This document shows positions 20,923-31,225 of a stretch of 64,000 nt of DNA, piece after piece. Each line of letters opens with the position of its first letter. The stretch's first letter is position 1. The stretch comes from Solimonas marina (lineage in GTDB: Bacteria > Pseudomonadota > Gammaproteobacteria > Nevskiales > Nevskiaceae): assembly GCF_012241385.1 (NCBI RefSeq), contig NZ_JAAVXB010000006.1, forward strand, positions 185,560 to 249,559. The letters run 5' to 3'. The translations under genes were made by a program, and so were the position numbers. The notes beneath the pieces were generated by a model. The model was not told the origin of the DNA and made no database searches. It saw only the letters and a program-made list of their open reading frames with translations.

Positions 20923-21495
20923 TCAGTCCGGGGACTCGATCCGGCGATCCGGAACGAGCCACATCATCGCCACCGCCACATAGATCAGATCGGCGATCCA
21001 GCGCTGGTAGAACGACAGCGCGATGGCACTCAGATACAACAGCGGCGACAGCTTGCCCTTGAGGTCGCGCCCCAAAGCCCGTCGCAGCGGCGATTCGCAA
21101 CCATCATGCCGCATGATCGCGAACTGCAGCACGACCCAGGAAGCCGCCGCCATCAACAACACCACACCGTACAGCGCCGTCGGCAGCGCCTCGAAGTGGT
21201 TCTCGCCCATCCAGGCCGTCGTAAACGGGAACAACGACAGCCAGAACAGGAAGTGCAGATTGGCCCACATCACACCGCCGCTGACCGACTGCGCGGTGTG
21301 CATCAGGTGGTGATGGTTGTTCCAGTAGATGCCGACGTAGACAAAGCTCAACACGTAGCTGAGAAATGTCGGCCACAGCTCGTGCAAGGCTTCAAGCGTC
21401 GGCTCGTGCGGTACTTTCAGCTCCAGCACCATGATCGTGATGATGATCGCGATCACGCCGTCGCTGAACGCTTCCAGTCTTCCCTTCCCGATCAT
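20923..21495 (-). CDS. TMEM175-family membrane protein (putative K+ channel)
   Basis: Membrane protein of 190 aa with about five to six hydrophobic segments. The first helix carries the family signature RLEAFSDGVIAIIITIMVLEL, which includes the FSDG motif lining the pore in bacterial TMEM175 channels (formerly DUF1211). Bacterial members form tetrameric K+-permeable channels. It is inserted between dnaK and dnaJ, on the same strand, 21 bp before dnaJ and 74 bp after dnaK. This position is unusual and suggests it may share heat-shock transcription. Function is inferred from the family. Confidence 0.82.
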   Translation of the reverse strand: MIGKGRLEAFSDGVIAIIITIMVLELKVPHEPTLEALHELWPTFLSYVLSFVYVGIYWNNHHHLMHTAQSVSGGVMWANLHFLFWLSLFPFTTAWMGENHFEALPTALYGVVLLMAAASWVVLQFAIMRHDGCESPLRRALGRDLKGKLSPLLYLSAIALSFYQRWIADLIYVAVAMMWLVPDRRIESPD

Positions 21496-21569
21496 CGCGT
21501 GTCCGTCCCCAATAAGACGAGCGCCCGGATGGTCCGGGCGCTCGGGTCCTGCATGGCGATCACAACGCC

Positions 21570-23507
<1,938 letters not shown>

Positions 23508-23548
23508 GATGGGTGACTCCAAAATTCTGTAATTCAGTCCTGCCGCCT

Positions 23549-23576
23549 AACTGAAGGCAAGTCGCAGGGATTCAAG
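23549..23576 (-). promoter_or_regulatory. candidate sigma-32 (heat-shock) promoter for dnaK
   Basis: On the minus strand a perfect CTTGAA -35 is followed after 14 bases by CTTCAGTT, a partial match to the sigma-32 -10 consensus CCCCATNT, about 42 bp upstream of the dnaK ATG. The -35 is convincing, the -10 only partial. No CIRCE element was found here. Confidence 0.45.
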
Positions 23577-23618
23577 AGGTTTAGGCAATCTGCCGCGGAT
23601 TTTCGGGCAATCGCCCAC

Positions 23619-24146
23619 TCATTCCGGCGCGCGCGCGACGACGACCATCGCCGGGCGCAGCAGACGCTCGTGCAGGCTGTAGCCCTTCTGCATGACGGCC
23701 AGCACGTGGTTGGCCGGCACGTCGGCGCTCGGCGCCATCGACATCGCCTGATGGAAGTCCGGATTGAACGGCTGGCCCGTCGGATCGAGCTGCTTGACGC
23801 CGTTCTTTTCGAGCACGCTCATCAGCTGACGATAGGTCAGCTCCATGCCCTCGCCCATGGCCTTGACCGAGCCATCGGCACCTTCGGCGGCCTTCAGGCC
23901 CAGCTCCAGGCTGTCGGCCACCGCCAGCAACTCGCCGAGCAGCTTTTCGGCCGCGTACTTGAGGCTGTTGGCGGCGTCGCGCTCGAGGCGGCGACGGGTA
24001 TTTTCCAGATCGGCCACGGCGCGCAGCTGCGCGTCCTGGGCGGCCGCGGCGCGCGCTTCGGCGTCGTTGATCTGCTGGCGCAGTGCTTCAAGTTCGTCGA
24101 AGCCCGGTTCGGTCGGGGTTTCGGCGGGTTCCGGCGTATCCGTCAT
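23619..24146 (-). CDS. grpE: nucleotide exchange factor GrpE
   Basis: DnaK nucleotide-exchange factor and thermosensor, 175 aa. An acidic N-terminal tail (MTDTPEPAETPTEPGFDELE) leads into the long coiled-coil helix, then the conserved block VLEKNGVKQLDPTGQPFNPDFHQAMSM and the beta-wing that contacts DnaK. The start at 24146 is preferred over an upstream ATG that would add a non-conserved 24 residues. It lies between hrcA and dnaK on the same strand. Confidence 0.97.
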   Translation of the reverse strand: MTDTPEPAETPTEPGFDELEALRQQINDAEARAAAAQDAQLRAVADLENTRRRLERDAANSLKYAAEKLLGELLAVADSLELGLKAAEGADGSVKAMGEGMELTYRQLMSVLEKNGVKQLDPTGQPFNPDFHQAMSMAPSADVPANHVLAVMQKGYSLHERLLRPAMVVVARAPE

Positions 24147-24170
24147 GTCGAAATGCTTGGCTGATTTGAC

Positions 24171-24193
24171 AAAAATCCGCCAGGACGGCGGAT
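24171..24193 (-). terminator. intrinsic terminator/attenuator between hrcA and grpE
   Basis: On the minus strand ATCCGCC - GTCCT - GGCGGAT is followed by a run of T. It would end or reduce transcripts from hrcA before grpE, so that grpE-dnaK may be expressed partly from separate promoters. Confidence 0.65.
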
Positions 24194-24244
24194 CGCGAAG
24201 GGGCGACATGATAGCCACGCACGCCCTTAGACGCTATGTGGGCC

Positions 24245-25288
24245 TCAGCTTTCGCCTTTCAAGCCCGCCGACAGCAGGCGCGCCGTTTCACTGACGATGG
24301 GGATGATGCGGTGGTAGGCCATGCGCGTCGGGCCGATGACGCCCAGGGTGCCCGCAACCTTGCCGTCGACGTAGTACGGCGCGGTGACGACGGTGCACTC
24401 GTCGAGCACTCGGTAGCCGGATTCGTCGCCGATGAACAGCTGCACGCGGTCGGCATTCAGGCACTGATCGAACAGATCGAGCAAATCGCGCTTGGTATCG
24501 ATGGCCTCGAACAGCCCGCGCAGGCGGTGTACGTCGGCCAGCTCCTGGAAACCCATCAGATTCGGCCGGCCCGCAAACACGTAGTCCCCAGCCTCGCCGG
24601 CGCTGGGCCGCAGTGCCTGCTCGGCAATCGCCACCGCGTCGCGCAGCAGCATGTTGACGCGCGCCTGCGCATCGGCCGTTTCCTGGACCAGCGCGTTGCG
24701 CAGATCGACGAGGTCGCGGCCAGCGAAGTGCTCGTTGAGCAGATTCGCGTAACGCTCCAGCTCATCGGCACCGTACGGGCGGTCGGTATTGATGATGCGG
24801 TTCTGCACTTCGTGCTGATTGACGACCAGGATCGTCAGCACGCGGTTGCCGGACAGCGGCAAAAACTCGATACGGCGCAGCACCGCCAGATTACGACGCG
24901 GCACGGTGACGACCCCGGCCATGCGCGACATCCGCGACAGCAGCGACGACGCCGCCCGTACCAGATCGGCCTCGCTGCGGTTGCCCGGCAGCAGCTCGCC
25001 AGCGATCAGCGAATGCTCCTCGTCGCTCAGCGGCTCCGGCGACAGCAGCGCATCGACGAAGTAGCGGTAGCCGCGCGTGGTCGGGATGCGTCCGGCGGAC
25101 GTATGCGGCGACGCGACGAAGCCCAGTTCGTCGAGATCGGCCATGACATTGCGGATCGTCGCCGACGACAGGCCGAGCTGGGCCATTCGCGACAAAGTGC
25201 GAGAGCCCACGGGCTGGCCGTCGTTGATGTAGCGCTCCACCAGCAGCTTCAGCAGCTCTGCGGCGCGTGCGTCCAAGGGTTGCGACAT
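24245..25288 (-). CDS. hrcA: heat-inducible transcription repressor HrcA
   Basis: Repressor of 347 aa that in many bacteria binds CIRCE operators and needs GroEL for activity. N-terminal winged helix contains SSATIRNVMADLDELGFVASPHTSAGRIPTTRGYR-type sequence, followed by the inserted and GAF-like domains and the ending GTLGVIGPTRMAYHRIIPIV. Start at 25288 (MSQPLDARAAELLKLLVERY) is preferred; an in-frame ATG at 25300 is possible. It heads the hrcA-grpE-dnaK-dnaJ group and is divergent from nadK. I found no CIRCE sequence in the window, so its targets (for example groESL) must be elsewhere. Confidence 0.97.
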   Translation of the reverse strand: MSQPLDARAAELLKLLVERYINDGQPVGSRTLSRMAQLGLSSATIRNVMADLDELGFVASPHTSAGRIPTTRGYRYFVDALLSPEPLSDEEHSLIAGELLPGNRSEADLVRAASSLLSRMSRMAGVVTVPRRNLAVLRRIEFLPLSGNRVLTILVVNQHEVQNRIINTDRPYGADELERYANLLNEHFAGRDLVDLRNALVQETADAQARVNMLLRDAVAIAEQALRPSAGEAGDYVFAGRPNLMGFQELADVHRLRGLFEAIDTKRDLLDLFDQCLNADRVQLFIGDESGYRVLDECTVVTAPYYVDGKVAGTLGVIGPTRMAYHRIIPIVSETARLLSAGLKGES

Positions 25289-25403
25289 GCGCGGCAACAT
25301 GAAGCTTTTTCCGGATGTTTTCAATAGTGATTTTGCTACTGTGACGTCCACAGCGCGTCGTGGCTTTCGTGATACCTTGCGCGCCGACTTTCCGGACCCA
25401 CCC

Positions 25404-26306
25404 ATGCCCACGTTTTCGACTGTTGGCATCATCGGCAAAAGGCGCGACCCGAATGCCGTGCCGACGCTGCTGGAATTGCTCGACATCCTGCGCACGCTCG
25501 GCCGCGAGGTCTGCGTCGAGGACATGACACTGAGCGGCGCTGAACTGCCGGCGGGCGTGCCGCGCCTGCCGCGCGCCGAACTGGCGCGGCGCTGCGACCT
25601 GGCGGTCGTGGTCGGCGGCGATGGCACCCTGCTGTCGGCAGCGCGCGATCTGGCGCCGGCTGGCGTCGCCCTGGTCGGCGTCAACCAGGGCCGGCTTGGC
25701 TTCATGGTCGACGTCCCACCCGCCGACATGCGCGAGACGCTGGCGGCGATCTTTGCCGGCGAATACGTGCGCGAAGACCGCCTGATGCTGCAGGCAACGC
25801 TGCTGCGCGAAAAGCGGCCGCAAACCTTTCTGGCGATGAACGACGTCGTGATCCGCAATCAGGCAGCGATCCGCATGCTCGAATTCGAGAGCTGGCTGGA
25901 CGACGAATTCATCTCGCAGCACCGCGCCGACGGTTTCATCGTTGCCAGCCCGACCGGCTCGACCGCCTATGCGCTGTCCGGCGGCGGCCCGGTCGTACAT
26001 CCGGGGCTCGACGCGCTGACCCTGGTGCCGATCTGTCCCCATACGCTGTCCGACCGGCCGATCGTCATCAACAGCCGCCAGCGCGTGCGAATCACGCTGC
26101 GCGGCGCACCGAACACCGTGGCGATGCTGACCGGTGACGGCCAGACCGCCGAAACCCTGCACGCCGGCGAGTCCGTCGAGGTCAGTGCCGCGCCGTTCCG
26201 CTTGCAGCTGGTGCACCCGCGGCACTATTCGTACTTCAATATTCTGCGTAACAAGCTGCACTGGGGCCGCGGCCCCGCATCGTCCGACCGACTCGAAAAC
26301 ACCTGA
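25404..26306 (+). CDS. nadK: NAD kinase
   Basis: Phosphorylates NAD to NADP with ATP. The 300-aa protein has the GGDGT motif at residues 71-75 and the second conserved block SPTGSTAYALSGGGPVVHP, both required for nucleotide binding. I chose the ATG at 25404 (MPTFSTVGIIGKRRDP), where NAD kinases normally start; the longer reading frame would overlap the hrcA start. It is divergent from hrcA and followed by recN after 27 bp, an arrangement common in gammaproteobacteria. Confidence 0.96.
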   Translation: MPTFSTVGIIGKRRDPNAVPTLLELLDILRTLGREVCVEDMTLSGAELPAGVPRLPRAELARRCDLAVVVGGDGTLLSAARDLAPAGVALVGVNQGRLGFMVDVPPADMRETLAAIFAGEYVREDRLMLQATLLREKRPQTFLAMNDVVIRNQAAIRMLEFESWLDDEFISQHRADGFIVASPTGSTAYALSGGGPVVHPGLDALTLVPICPHTLSDRPIVINSRQRVRITLRGAPNTVAMLTGDGQTAETLHAGESVEVSAAPFRLQLVHPRHYSYFNILRNKLHWGRGPASSDRLENT

Positions 26307-26333
26307 GAAAGTACTTTAATAAAGCACGACAAG

Positions 26334-28013
26334 ATGCTGAAAACACTTTCAATTAAGAACCTCGCAATCATCGACGCTGTCGATCTCGACTTCACCGCCG
26401 GCTTCACAGTGCTGACCGGCGAGACCGGCGCCGGCAAGTCCATCCTGATCGACGCGATCGGCCTGGTGATCGGCCTGCGCGCCGATGCCGGACTGGTCCG
26501 CAGCGGCCAGGAGAAGGCCGAGATCAGCGCCAGCTTCGAGCTGGCCGCCGATGCACCGGCGCGGCGCTGGCTGGCCGAACATGAGCTGATCGACGCCGAC
26601 GACGATGCCCTGCTGGTGATACGCCGCGTCGTTTATGCGGAAGGCCGCACGCGCGCCTTCGTCAACGGCAGCCCGGTCAATGCCGGCCCGCTGCGCGAGC
26701 TGGGCGAGATGCTGATCGACGTCTTCGGTCAATCCGAGAGCCAGACCCTGCTGCGCGGCGACGTCCAGCGCCAGGCGCTCGACGACTACGGCAGCAGCGC
26801 CGCGACACTCAAGTCCGTGGCCGCTGCCGCACAGGCGGTCGCCGATGCCGATTCGGCACTCGAACGACTGCGTGCGGCCGGCAGCCGCGACCCGGCGCAA
26901 CTCGAATTCCTGCAGTTCCAGATCACCGAGCTCGAAGCGCTGGCGCTCGGCGACGACGAGCTCGACACGCTGGAGGCCGAACATCGTCAGCTTGCGCATG
27001 CCGGGCGTCTACTTGGCGAGGGCGCGCAGGCCGAGGAGCTGCTCTACGGCGGCGAAAACAGCGTCTACGACCAGCTCAGCACCGCACAGGGTTTGATCGA
27101 AGGCCTGCTGCCACTGCACGAGGGCTTCCGCGATCCGCTGGAGGCGATCAATTCGGCATTGGCCCAGGTCCGCGAAGCGGCCGACGGCACGCGCCGCGTG
27201 CTCGACCGCATGGATCTGGACCCGGAACGCCTCGACGAGCTCGAACGCCGGCTCGGCGCCATTCACGATCTGGCGCGCAAGCACCGCCTCAAGCCGGCCG
27301 AGCTGCCGGCGCATCTGCGCGCACTGCGCGAGCAGCTCGACGAAGCAACGCATGCCGCTGATCGCCTGGACGCGCTGGCGCGCGAGCGCGAGGCTGCAAT
27401 GAAGCGCTACAGCGAGGCGGCAGCCAAACTCAGCAGCGAGCGCAGCAAAGCCGGCAAGCGCTTCGGCGAGGCGGTCAGCGCGATCGTGCGCACGCTGGGC
27501 ATGCCGAATGCGCAATTGATTGTCGCCGTCGAACACGATGCCGAAGCGCCGCCGCGCGCCAGCGGTCGCGACACGGTGCGCTACGATTTCTCCGCCAACC
27601 CCGGGCAAGCGCCGCGGCCACTGGCCAAGGTCGCCTCCGGCGGCGAGCTGTCACGCGTCTCCCTGGCCATTCAGGTCGCCGCAATGGCTCAGCACGGCGC
27701 GCAAACCATGATCTTCGACGAGGTCGACGCCGGCATCAGCGGCGGCGTCGCCGAAATCGTTGGCCAGCAGCTGCGCACGCTCGGCGCCAGCCGCCAGGTC
27801 ATGAGCGTCACGCATCTGGCGCAAGTCGCCGCGCAAGGCCACGCGCACCTGGCGATCCACAAGGAAGTGCAAAAGCAGCAGACCTACACGCGGATCACGG
27901 CGCTGAACACCGATGCGCGCGTCGCCGAGCTGGCGCGCATGCAAGGCGGAGTGGAGATCGGCAAGGCGGCGCTCGACCATGCGCGAGAGTTGCTGCAGCG
28001 CGCCGGCGCCTGA
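26334..28013 (+). CDS. recN: DNA repair protein RecN
   Basis: SMC-like ATPase of double-strand-break repair, 559 aa. Walker A GETGAGKS lies at residues 29-36; the long central coiled coil is interrupted in the middle; near the C-terminus are the ABC signature LAKVASGGELSRVSLAIQ and Walker B TMIFDEVDAGISGGVAE. It is preceded by an AT-rich spacer with AAAGTACTTTAATAAAG, and is convergent with fur. No clear LexA box was recognised in the short upstream gap. Confidence 0.97.
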   Translation: MLKTLSIKNLAIIDAVDLDFTAGFTVLTGETGAGKSILIDAIGLVIGLRADAGLVRSGQEKAEISASFELAADAPARRWLAEHELIDADDDALLVIRRVVYAEGRTRAFVNGSPVNAGPLRELGEMLIDVFGQSESQTLLRGDVQRQALDDYGSSAATLKSVAAAAQAVADADSALERLRAAGSRDPAQLEFLQFQITELEALALGDDELDTLEAEHRQLAHAGRLLGEGAQAEELLYGGENSVYDQLSTAQGLIEGLLPLHEGFRDPLEAINSALAQVREAADGTRRVLDRMDLDPERLDELERRLGAIHDLARKHRLKPAELPAHLRALREQLDEATHAADRLDALAREREAAMKRYSEAAAKLSSERSKAGKRFGEAVSAIVRTLGMPNAQLIVAVEHDAEAPPRASGRDTVRYDFSANPGQAPRPLAKVASGGELSRVSLAIQVAAMAQHGAQTMIFDEVDAGISGGVAEIVGQQLRTLGASRQVMSVTHLAQVAAQGHAHLAIHKEVQKQQTYTRITALNTDARVAELARMQGGVEIGKAALDHARELLQRAGA

Positions 28014-28050
28014 ACGGCCGACGGCACGGCGGGCCTTCTGGATACCGAAG

Positions 28051-28069
28051 CGGCGGCCTGGGGCCGCCG
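28051..28069. terminator. hairpin between convergent recN and fur
   Basis: Perfect 8-bp GC stem CGGCGGCC / GGCCGCCG with a 3-base loop in the 59-bp gap between two convergent genes. There is no T tract, so its efficiency as a terminator is uncertain. Confidence 0.4.
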
Positions 28070-28072
28070 GCG

Positions 28073-28483
28073 TCAGGCCTTGGTCGGCTTCGGCCGGACG
28101 TAGAGCACGAGGCTGTGCTCTTCGACAAGAAAGCCGTGCTTTTCGGCGATCTTGTTCTGCAGCGCCTCGATTTCCTCGCTGACGAACTCGATGACCTCAC
28201 CGGTGTCGAGGCGAACCATGTGGTCGTGATGCGGGCCGCGATCGAGCTCGAAGACAGCGTGGCCGCCCTCGAAGTTATGGCGCTGGACCAGCCCCGCCGC
28301 CTCGAACTGCGTCAGCACGCGGTATACCGTTGCCAGGCCGACGTCTTCGTTGAGATCGATCAACCGGCGATAGATGTCTTCTGCGGAAAGGTGGCGCTCC
28401 TGGCTGGTCTCGAGCATCTCGAGAATCTTCAGGCGCGGCAGCGTCACCTTCAGGCCGGCGTTTCGTAAGTCAGCGGATTCCAT
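28073..28483 (-). CDS. fur: ferric uptake regulator Fur
   Basis: Iron-responsive repressor of 136 aa. N-terminal winged helix (LKVTLPRLKILEMLE, VGLATVYRVLTQFEAAGLV) and metal site GPHHDHMVRLDTGEVIEF are present. The protein contains no cysteine at all: the CxxC structural zinc ligands of E. coli Fur are replaced (RLDTGE), as also partly seen in Pseudomonas Fur. It is divergent from bamE (omlA), the arrangement known in Xanthomonas. Confidence 0.97.
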   Translation of the reverse strand: MESADLRNAGLKVTLPRLKILEMLETSQERHLSAEDIYRRLIDLNEDVGLATVYRVLTQFEAAGLVQRHNFEGGHAVFELDRGPHHDHMVRLDTGEVIEFVSEEIEALQNKIAEKHGFLVEEHSLVLYVRPKPTKA

Positions 28484-28502
28484 GTCCGGGGGCGTTGGGC
28501 GC

Positions 28503-28530
28503 TTTTAGAGGCGGGGATTTCCGTTATTAT
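28503..28530 (+). promoter_or_regulatory. candidate bamE promoter
   Basis: TTTTAG and TATTAT with a 16-base spacer lie in the 84-bp fur/bamE divergent gap, the -10 ending 37 bp before the bamE ATG. The -10 is good and the -35 moderate. Confidence 0.45.
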
Positions 28531-28567
28531 CGCTGCTCTACTTCCCGCGGCAAGCCTGGCAATCCTG

Positions 28568-29011
28568 ATGCGTCTTCTTTTTCTTCTCTCGACAGCGCTC
28601 GCGCTGTCGGCCTGCTCGATCATTTACAAGCTGCCGACCCGCCAGGGCAACATCATCGAACAGAAGCAGCTTGACCAGCTCAAGCTCGGCATGACGCACG
28701 AACAGGTGCACTACCTGATGGGCACGCCGATCGCCGCCAGCGCCTTCCGGCCGGATCGCTGGGACTACGTCGGCTACTACAAATCGCCGCGCGGTCAGGT
28801 CACCGAACGTGTCGTCAGCCTCTACTTCCAGGGCGACGTGCTGGCGCGCATGGACGGCATGGAACAGCACGGCGACACCAAGGCCATCGACAACTCCGAT
28901 GTGACTGGCGTCGTCGACAGCGAGAAGAAGGGCTCCAAGAAGAATGAGCGCGACACCTCGGCGCCGCCGGCGGGCGGCGTGAAGATCACCCCGCCGGGCC
29001 AGCAGAGCTAA
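28568..29011 (+). CDS. bamE: outer-membrane assembly lipoprotein BamE (SmpA/OmlA)
   Basis: Component of the BAM complex that inserts beta-barrel proteins in the outer membrane. The 147-aa precursor has lipobox LSAC with Cys16, then the conserved block KLGMTHEQVHYLMGTPIAASAFRPDRWDYVGYY-type sequence and a basic, low-complexity C-terminal tail. Divergent from fur and convergent with rnfH. Confidence 0.95.
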   Translation: MRLLFLLSTALALSACSIIYKLPTRQGNIIEQKQLDQLKLGMTHEQVHYLMGTPIAASAFRPDRWDYVGYYKSPRGQVTERVVSLYFQGDVLARMDGMEQHGDTKAIDNSDVTGVVDSEKKGSKKNERDTSAPPAGGVKITPPGQQS

Positions 29012-29035
29012 ATCACAAAGCCAAGGGCCGGACGC

Positions 29036-29320
29036 TCAGCGCGCCCGGCCCTGTCTTGCGCTGCGCACACGCTCGCGGCGCGCATGCTTGGGGTCGGCCT
29101 GCAATGGCCGATAGAACTCCAGACGATCGCCGTCTTGCAGCCGCTGCGCCAGTTCCACGCGCTCGCCGAATATCCCGACCGGCAGGCCATCGATCGATTG
29201 CAAGCCAAACGCGGCGGCGTCGATGTAGCGCAGGGCCTGCCCGACCGTGCAGCCGTCCGGCAACTCCAGATCAAGCAACGACTGCTGCTCCGGGGTGGCG
29301 TAGACGCACGTCACGCGCAT
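29036..29320 (-). CDS. rnfH: RnfH family protein (RatB)
   Basis: Small beta-grasp protein of 94 aa, with IDGLPVGIFGERVELAQRLQDGDRLEFYRPL-type core typical of the RnfH/UPF0125 family. It lies 3 bp downstream of ratA, the conserved ratA-rnfH pair, near smpB as in E. coli. The molecular role is not established; the C-terminus here is an arginine-rich tail. Confidence 0.9.
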   Translation of the reverse strand: MRVTCVYATPEQQSLLDLELPDGCTVGQALRYIDAAAFGLQSIDGLPVGIFGERVELAQRLQDGDRLEFYRPLQADPKHARRERVRSARQGRAR

Positions 29321-29323
29321 CGC

Positions 29324-29758
29324 TCAGGCCCGGCCGTAAACCGTATCGGCGCGGATACGGAAGGCGTCCATCACGTTGTTGACGGCGCGATCGATCCACG
29401 GCGACAGCGTCATTTCCAGCAAACGGTTGCCGAACTCCAGGCTCAACTGCAGCGAGACCTTGCAGGCGCGCTCGTCGAGCGCCGTGAAATGCCATTGCCC
29501 GCACAGCTGACGAAATGGCCCGTCGAGCAGACGCATGCGGATGTCGTGTTCGCCCAGCTCGTTCTGCGTCGCGAAGCTGTCGCTGAGGCCGCGCACGCGA
29601 AACCCCAGACGCGCCCTGACCTGCTGGCCCTGCGCATGCTCGATCCGCGCCGACGTGCAGCCCGGCAGGAATTGCGGATAGGCCTCGACGTCTCCGACCA
29701 GCGCGAACATGTCGCGGGCCGAGTGCCGGAGTAGCGCGGAACGTTCCAACGACGGCAT
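29324..29758 (-). CDS. ratA: RatA / Coq10-like START-domain protein
   Basis: 144-aa START/polyketide cyclase-like protein. The pattern SALLRHSARDMFALVGDVEAYPQFLPGC is diagnostic of the RatA/Coq10 family. In E. coli RatA was described as a toxin blocking 70S assembly; in other bacteria the family helps ubiquinone function. Sequence alone does not decide between the roles. Directly upstream of rnfH and close to smpB, a conserved neighbourhood. Confidence 0.9.
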   Translation of the reverse strand: MPSLERSALLRHSARDMFALVGDVEAYPQFLPGCTSARIEHAQGQQVRARLGFRVRGLSDSFATQNELGEHDIRMRLLDGPFRQLCGQWHFTALDERACKVSLQLSLEFGNRLLEMTLSPWIDRAVNNVMDAFRIRADTVYGRA

Positions 29759-29764
29759 TGCGAT

Positions 29765-31150
29765 TCAACCCTCCCACAACGAGACGAGCCAGTCGAGCAG
29801 ACCGGTCGAATAAACGAGTACGGCGATCAGTCCCAGGCGCGCCGGATAGCGCAGCGCCGAGAACCACACGGGGTACAGCCACTGCCGACCGTCGCCCCAC
29901 AGATGGCGCAGCAGGTCGCGCGGCATGATGCTGACGACGAAGACGCAGATCAGCAGCCCATCGAGCGGCGCGAACCAGCTGCTGGTCAGCCACTGTATCC
30001 ATTCGAAGAAGTTGCGCCCCCAGAGGCGTGCATCCTCCAGCACGCTGAACGACGCCAGCGTGCCGAGCCCGATGAACCAGATCAGCAGTGCGGCAGTGGT
30101 TGCCGCAAACACGCGCGTCCAGCGCAGCCGGTCCATCAGGTAACGGCTCAGCGGCTCGAGCATCGCCGTGGCCGAGGTCATCGTCACGATGAACGTCATC
30201 AGATAGACCCCGGCCGCGAACAGCGAGCCGCCGAAATCACCGCCGATCGCGCGCGGCAAAGTCTGGAACATCAGGGTGATGCCGGACGTCGGTTGCAGGC
30301 CGGCGGCCAGCACCACGGCCATCACCGCCAGGCCGACCAGCAGGCTGAAGAGCGTGTCGACGATCACCACCACCAGCGCCACGCGGCGCAATGGGGCGTC
30401 GATCGGCAAATAGCTGCCGACGCCCATCATCACGCCCATGCCCAGGCCCATCGTGAAAAACGCGTGGTGCAGCGCTTCCATGACGCCGCGCCAGCCGAGA
30501 TTGTCGAAACGCGGCGTGAAGACCAGATCAAGGGCCCCGCCGGCGTCGCCGCGGCGTACCGCGTACCAACACAGCAGCAGCACGAGCACCAGCACAAACG
30601 GCACCAAGCGCCGCGACGCACGCTCGACGCCTTCGCGAAAGCCGTGCGACACGACCACGCAGGCCGCGAGCAGAAACAGGGTGTGCCAAGACAGGCTGCG
30701 CTCGGGGTCCTTGGCCAGATGCAAGAACACCTGGCTGGCCCCATCGGATGTCAGATGGCCGAACATGCCGCTGCCGGCACGCAGCGCGTAGGCGATGCTC
30801 CAGCCGGCGATGACGCTGTAATACGACAGCACCAGGCCTGCCGTGATCAGCGCCAAACCGCCGATCAGGATCCAGATGCGCTTGGCGTGCGCCGACTCGA
30901 CCAGGCGCCCGAAGCCGGCGATCAGATCGTCGCGCATCCAGCGTCCCAGCATCCACTCCGCAATCAGCAGCGGCGCGCTGACCAGCAGCAGACCAAGCAG
31001 GTACACGGCCAGAAACAGCACACCACCATATTCGGCCATCAGCGACGGCAGACGGATCGCATTGCCGATGCCCAGCATCGCGCCAACCGCCACCCACATG
31101 AAGGCGCGGTGCGAACTCCAGTAGCCGTAACTGCTTTCGCGAATATTCAT
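29765..31150 (-). CDS. sodium-dependent transporter, SNF/NSS family
   Basis: Inner-membrane Na+-coupled symporter of 461 aa with about eleven to twelve transmembrane helices. The N-terminus (SSHRAFMWVAVGAMLGIGNAIRLPSLMAEYGG) is the first helix of the NSS fold, normally containing the unwound sodium and substrate site. MTSATAMLEPLSRYLMDR and GFREGVERASR are also family-like. Likely substrate is an amino acid or related amine, which sequence alone cannot define. It ends just before ratA. Confidence 0.88.
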   Translation of the reverse strand: MNIRESSYGYWSSHRAFMWVAVGAMLGIGNAIRLPSLMAEYGGVLFLAVYLLGLLLVSAPLLIAEWMLGRWMRDDLIAGFGRLVESAHAKRIWILIGGLALITAGLVLSYYSVIAGWSIAYALRAGSGMFGHLTSDGASQVFLHLAKDPERSLSWHTLFLLAACVVVSHGFREGVERASRRLVPFVLVLVLLLCWYAVRRGDAGGALDLVFTPRFDNLGWRGVMEALHHAFFTMGLGMGVMMGVGSYLPIDAPLRRVALVVVIVDTLFSLLVGLAVMAVVLAAGLQPTSGITLMFQTLPRAIGGDFGGSLFAAGVYLMTFIVTMTSATAMLEPLSRYLMDRLRWTRVFAATTAALLIWFIGLGTLASFSVLEDARLWGRNFFEWIQWLTSSWFAPLDGLLICVFVVSIMPRDLLRHLWGDGRQWLYPVWFSALRYPARLGLIAVLVYSTGLLDWLVSLWEG

Positions 31151-31213
31151 CGGCGTAGTCTAGGGCCTGTTGGCAGCTTGGACGATCACTGCGTTGCCGT
31201 TGGGGGCGCACTA

Positions 31214-31219
31214 TATAAT
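31214..31219 (+). promoter_or_regulatory. consensus -10 hexamer at smpB
   Basis: TATAAT ends only 6 bases before the smpB ATG (31226). A start site at the usual distance would fall on the ATG itself, so the transcript would be leaderless or nearly so. No good -35 is at 17 bp spacing, which weakens the call. Confidence 0.4.
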
Positions 31220-31225
31220 TGACTC

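Noticed and set aside
25285..25330. sigma-32 promoter directly in front of hrcA (TTGAAA-14-CTTCATGT)
   Set aside because: It resembles the consensus but would start transcription at or after the chosen ATG, so it is kept out of the feature list.
24147..25404. CIRCE operator for HrcA near hrcA, grpE or dnaK
   Set aside because: No TTAGCACTC-N9-GAGTGCTAA or close variant in the gaps; only a sigma-32-like -35 was found.
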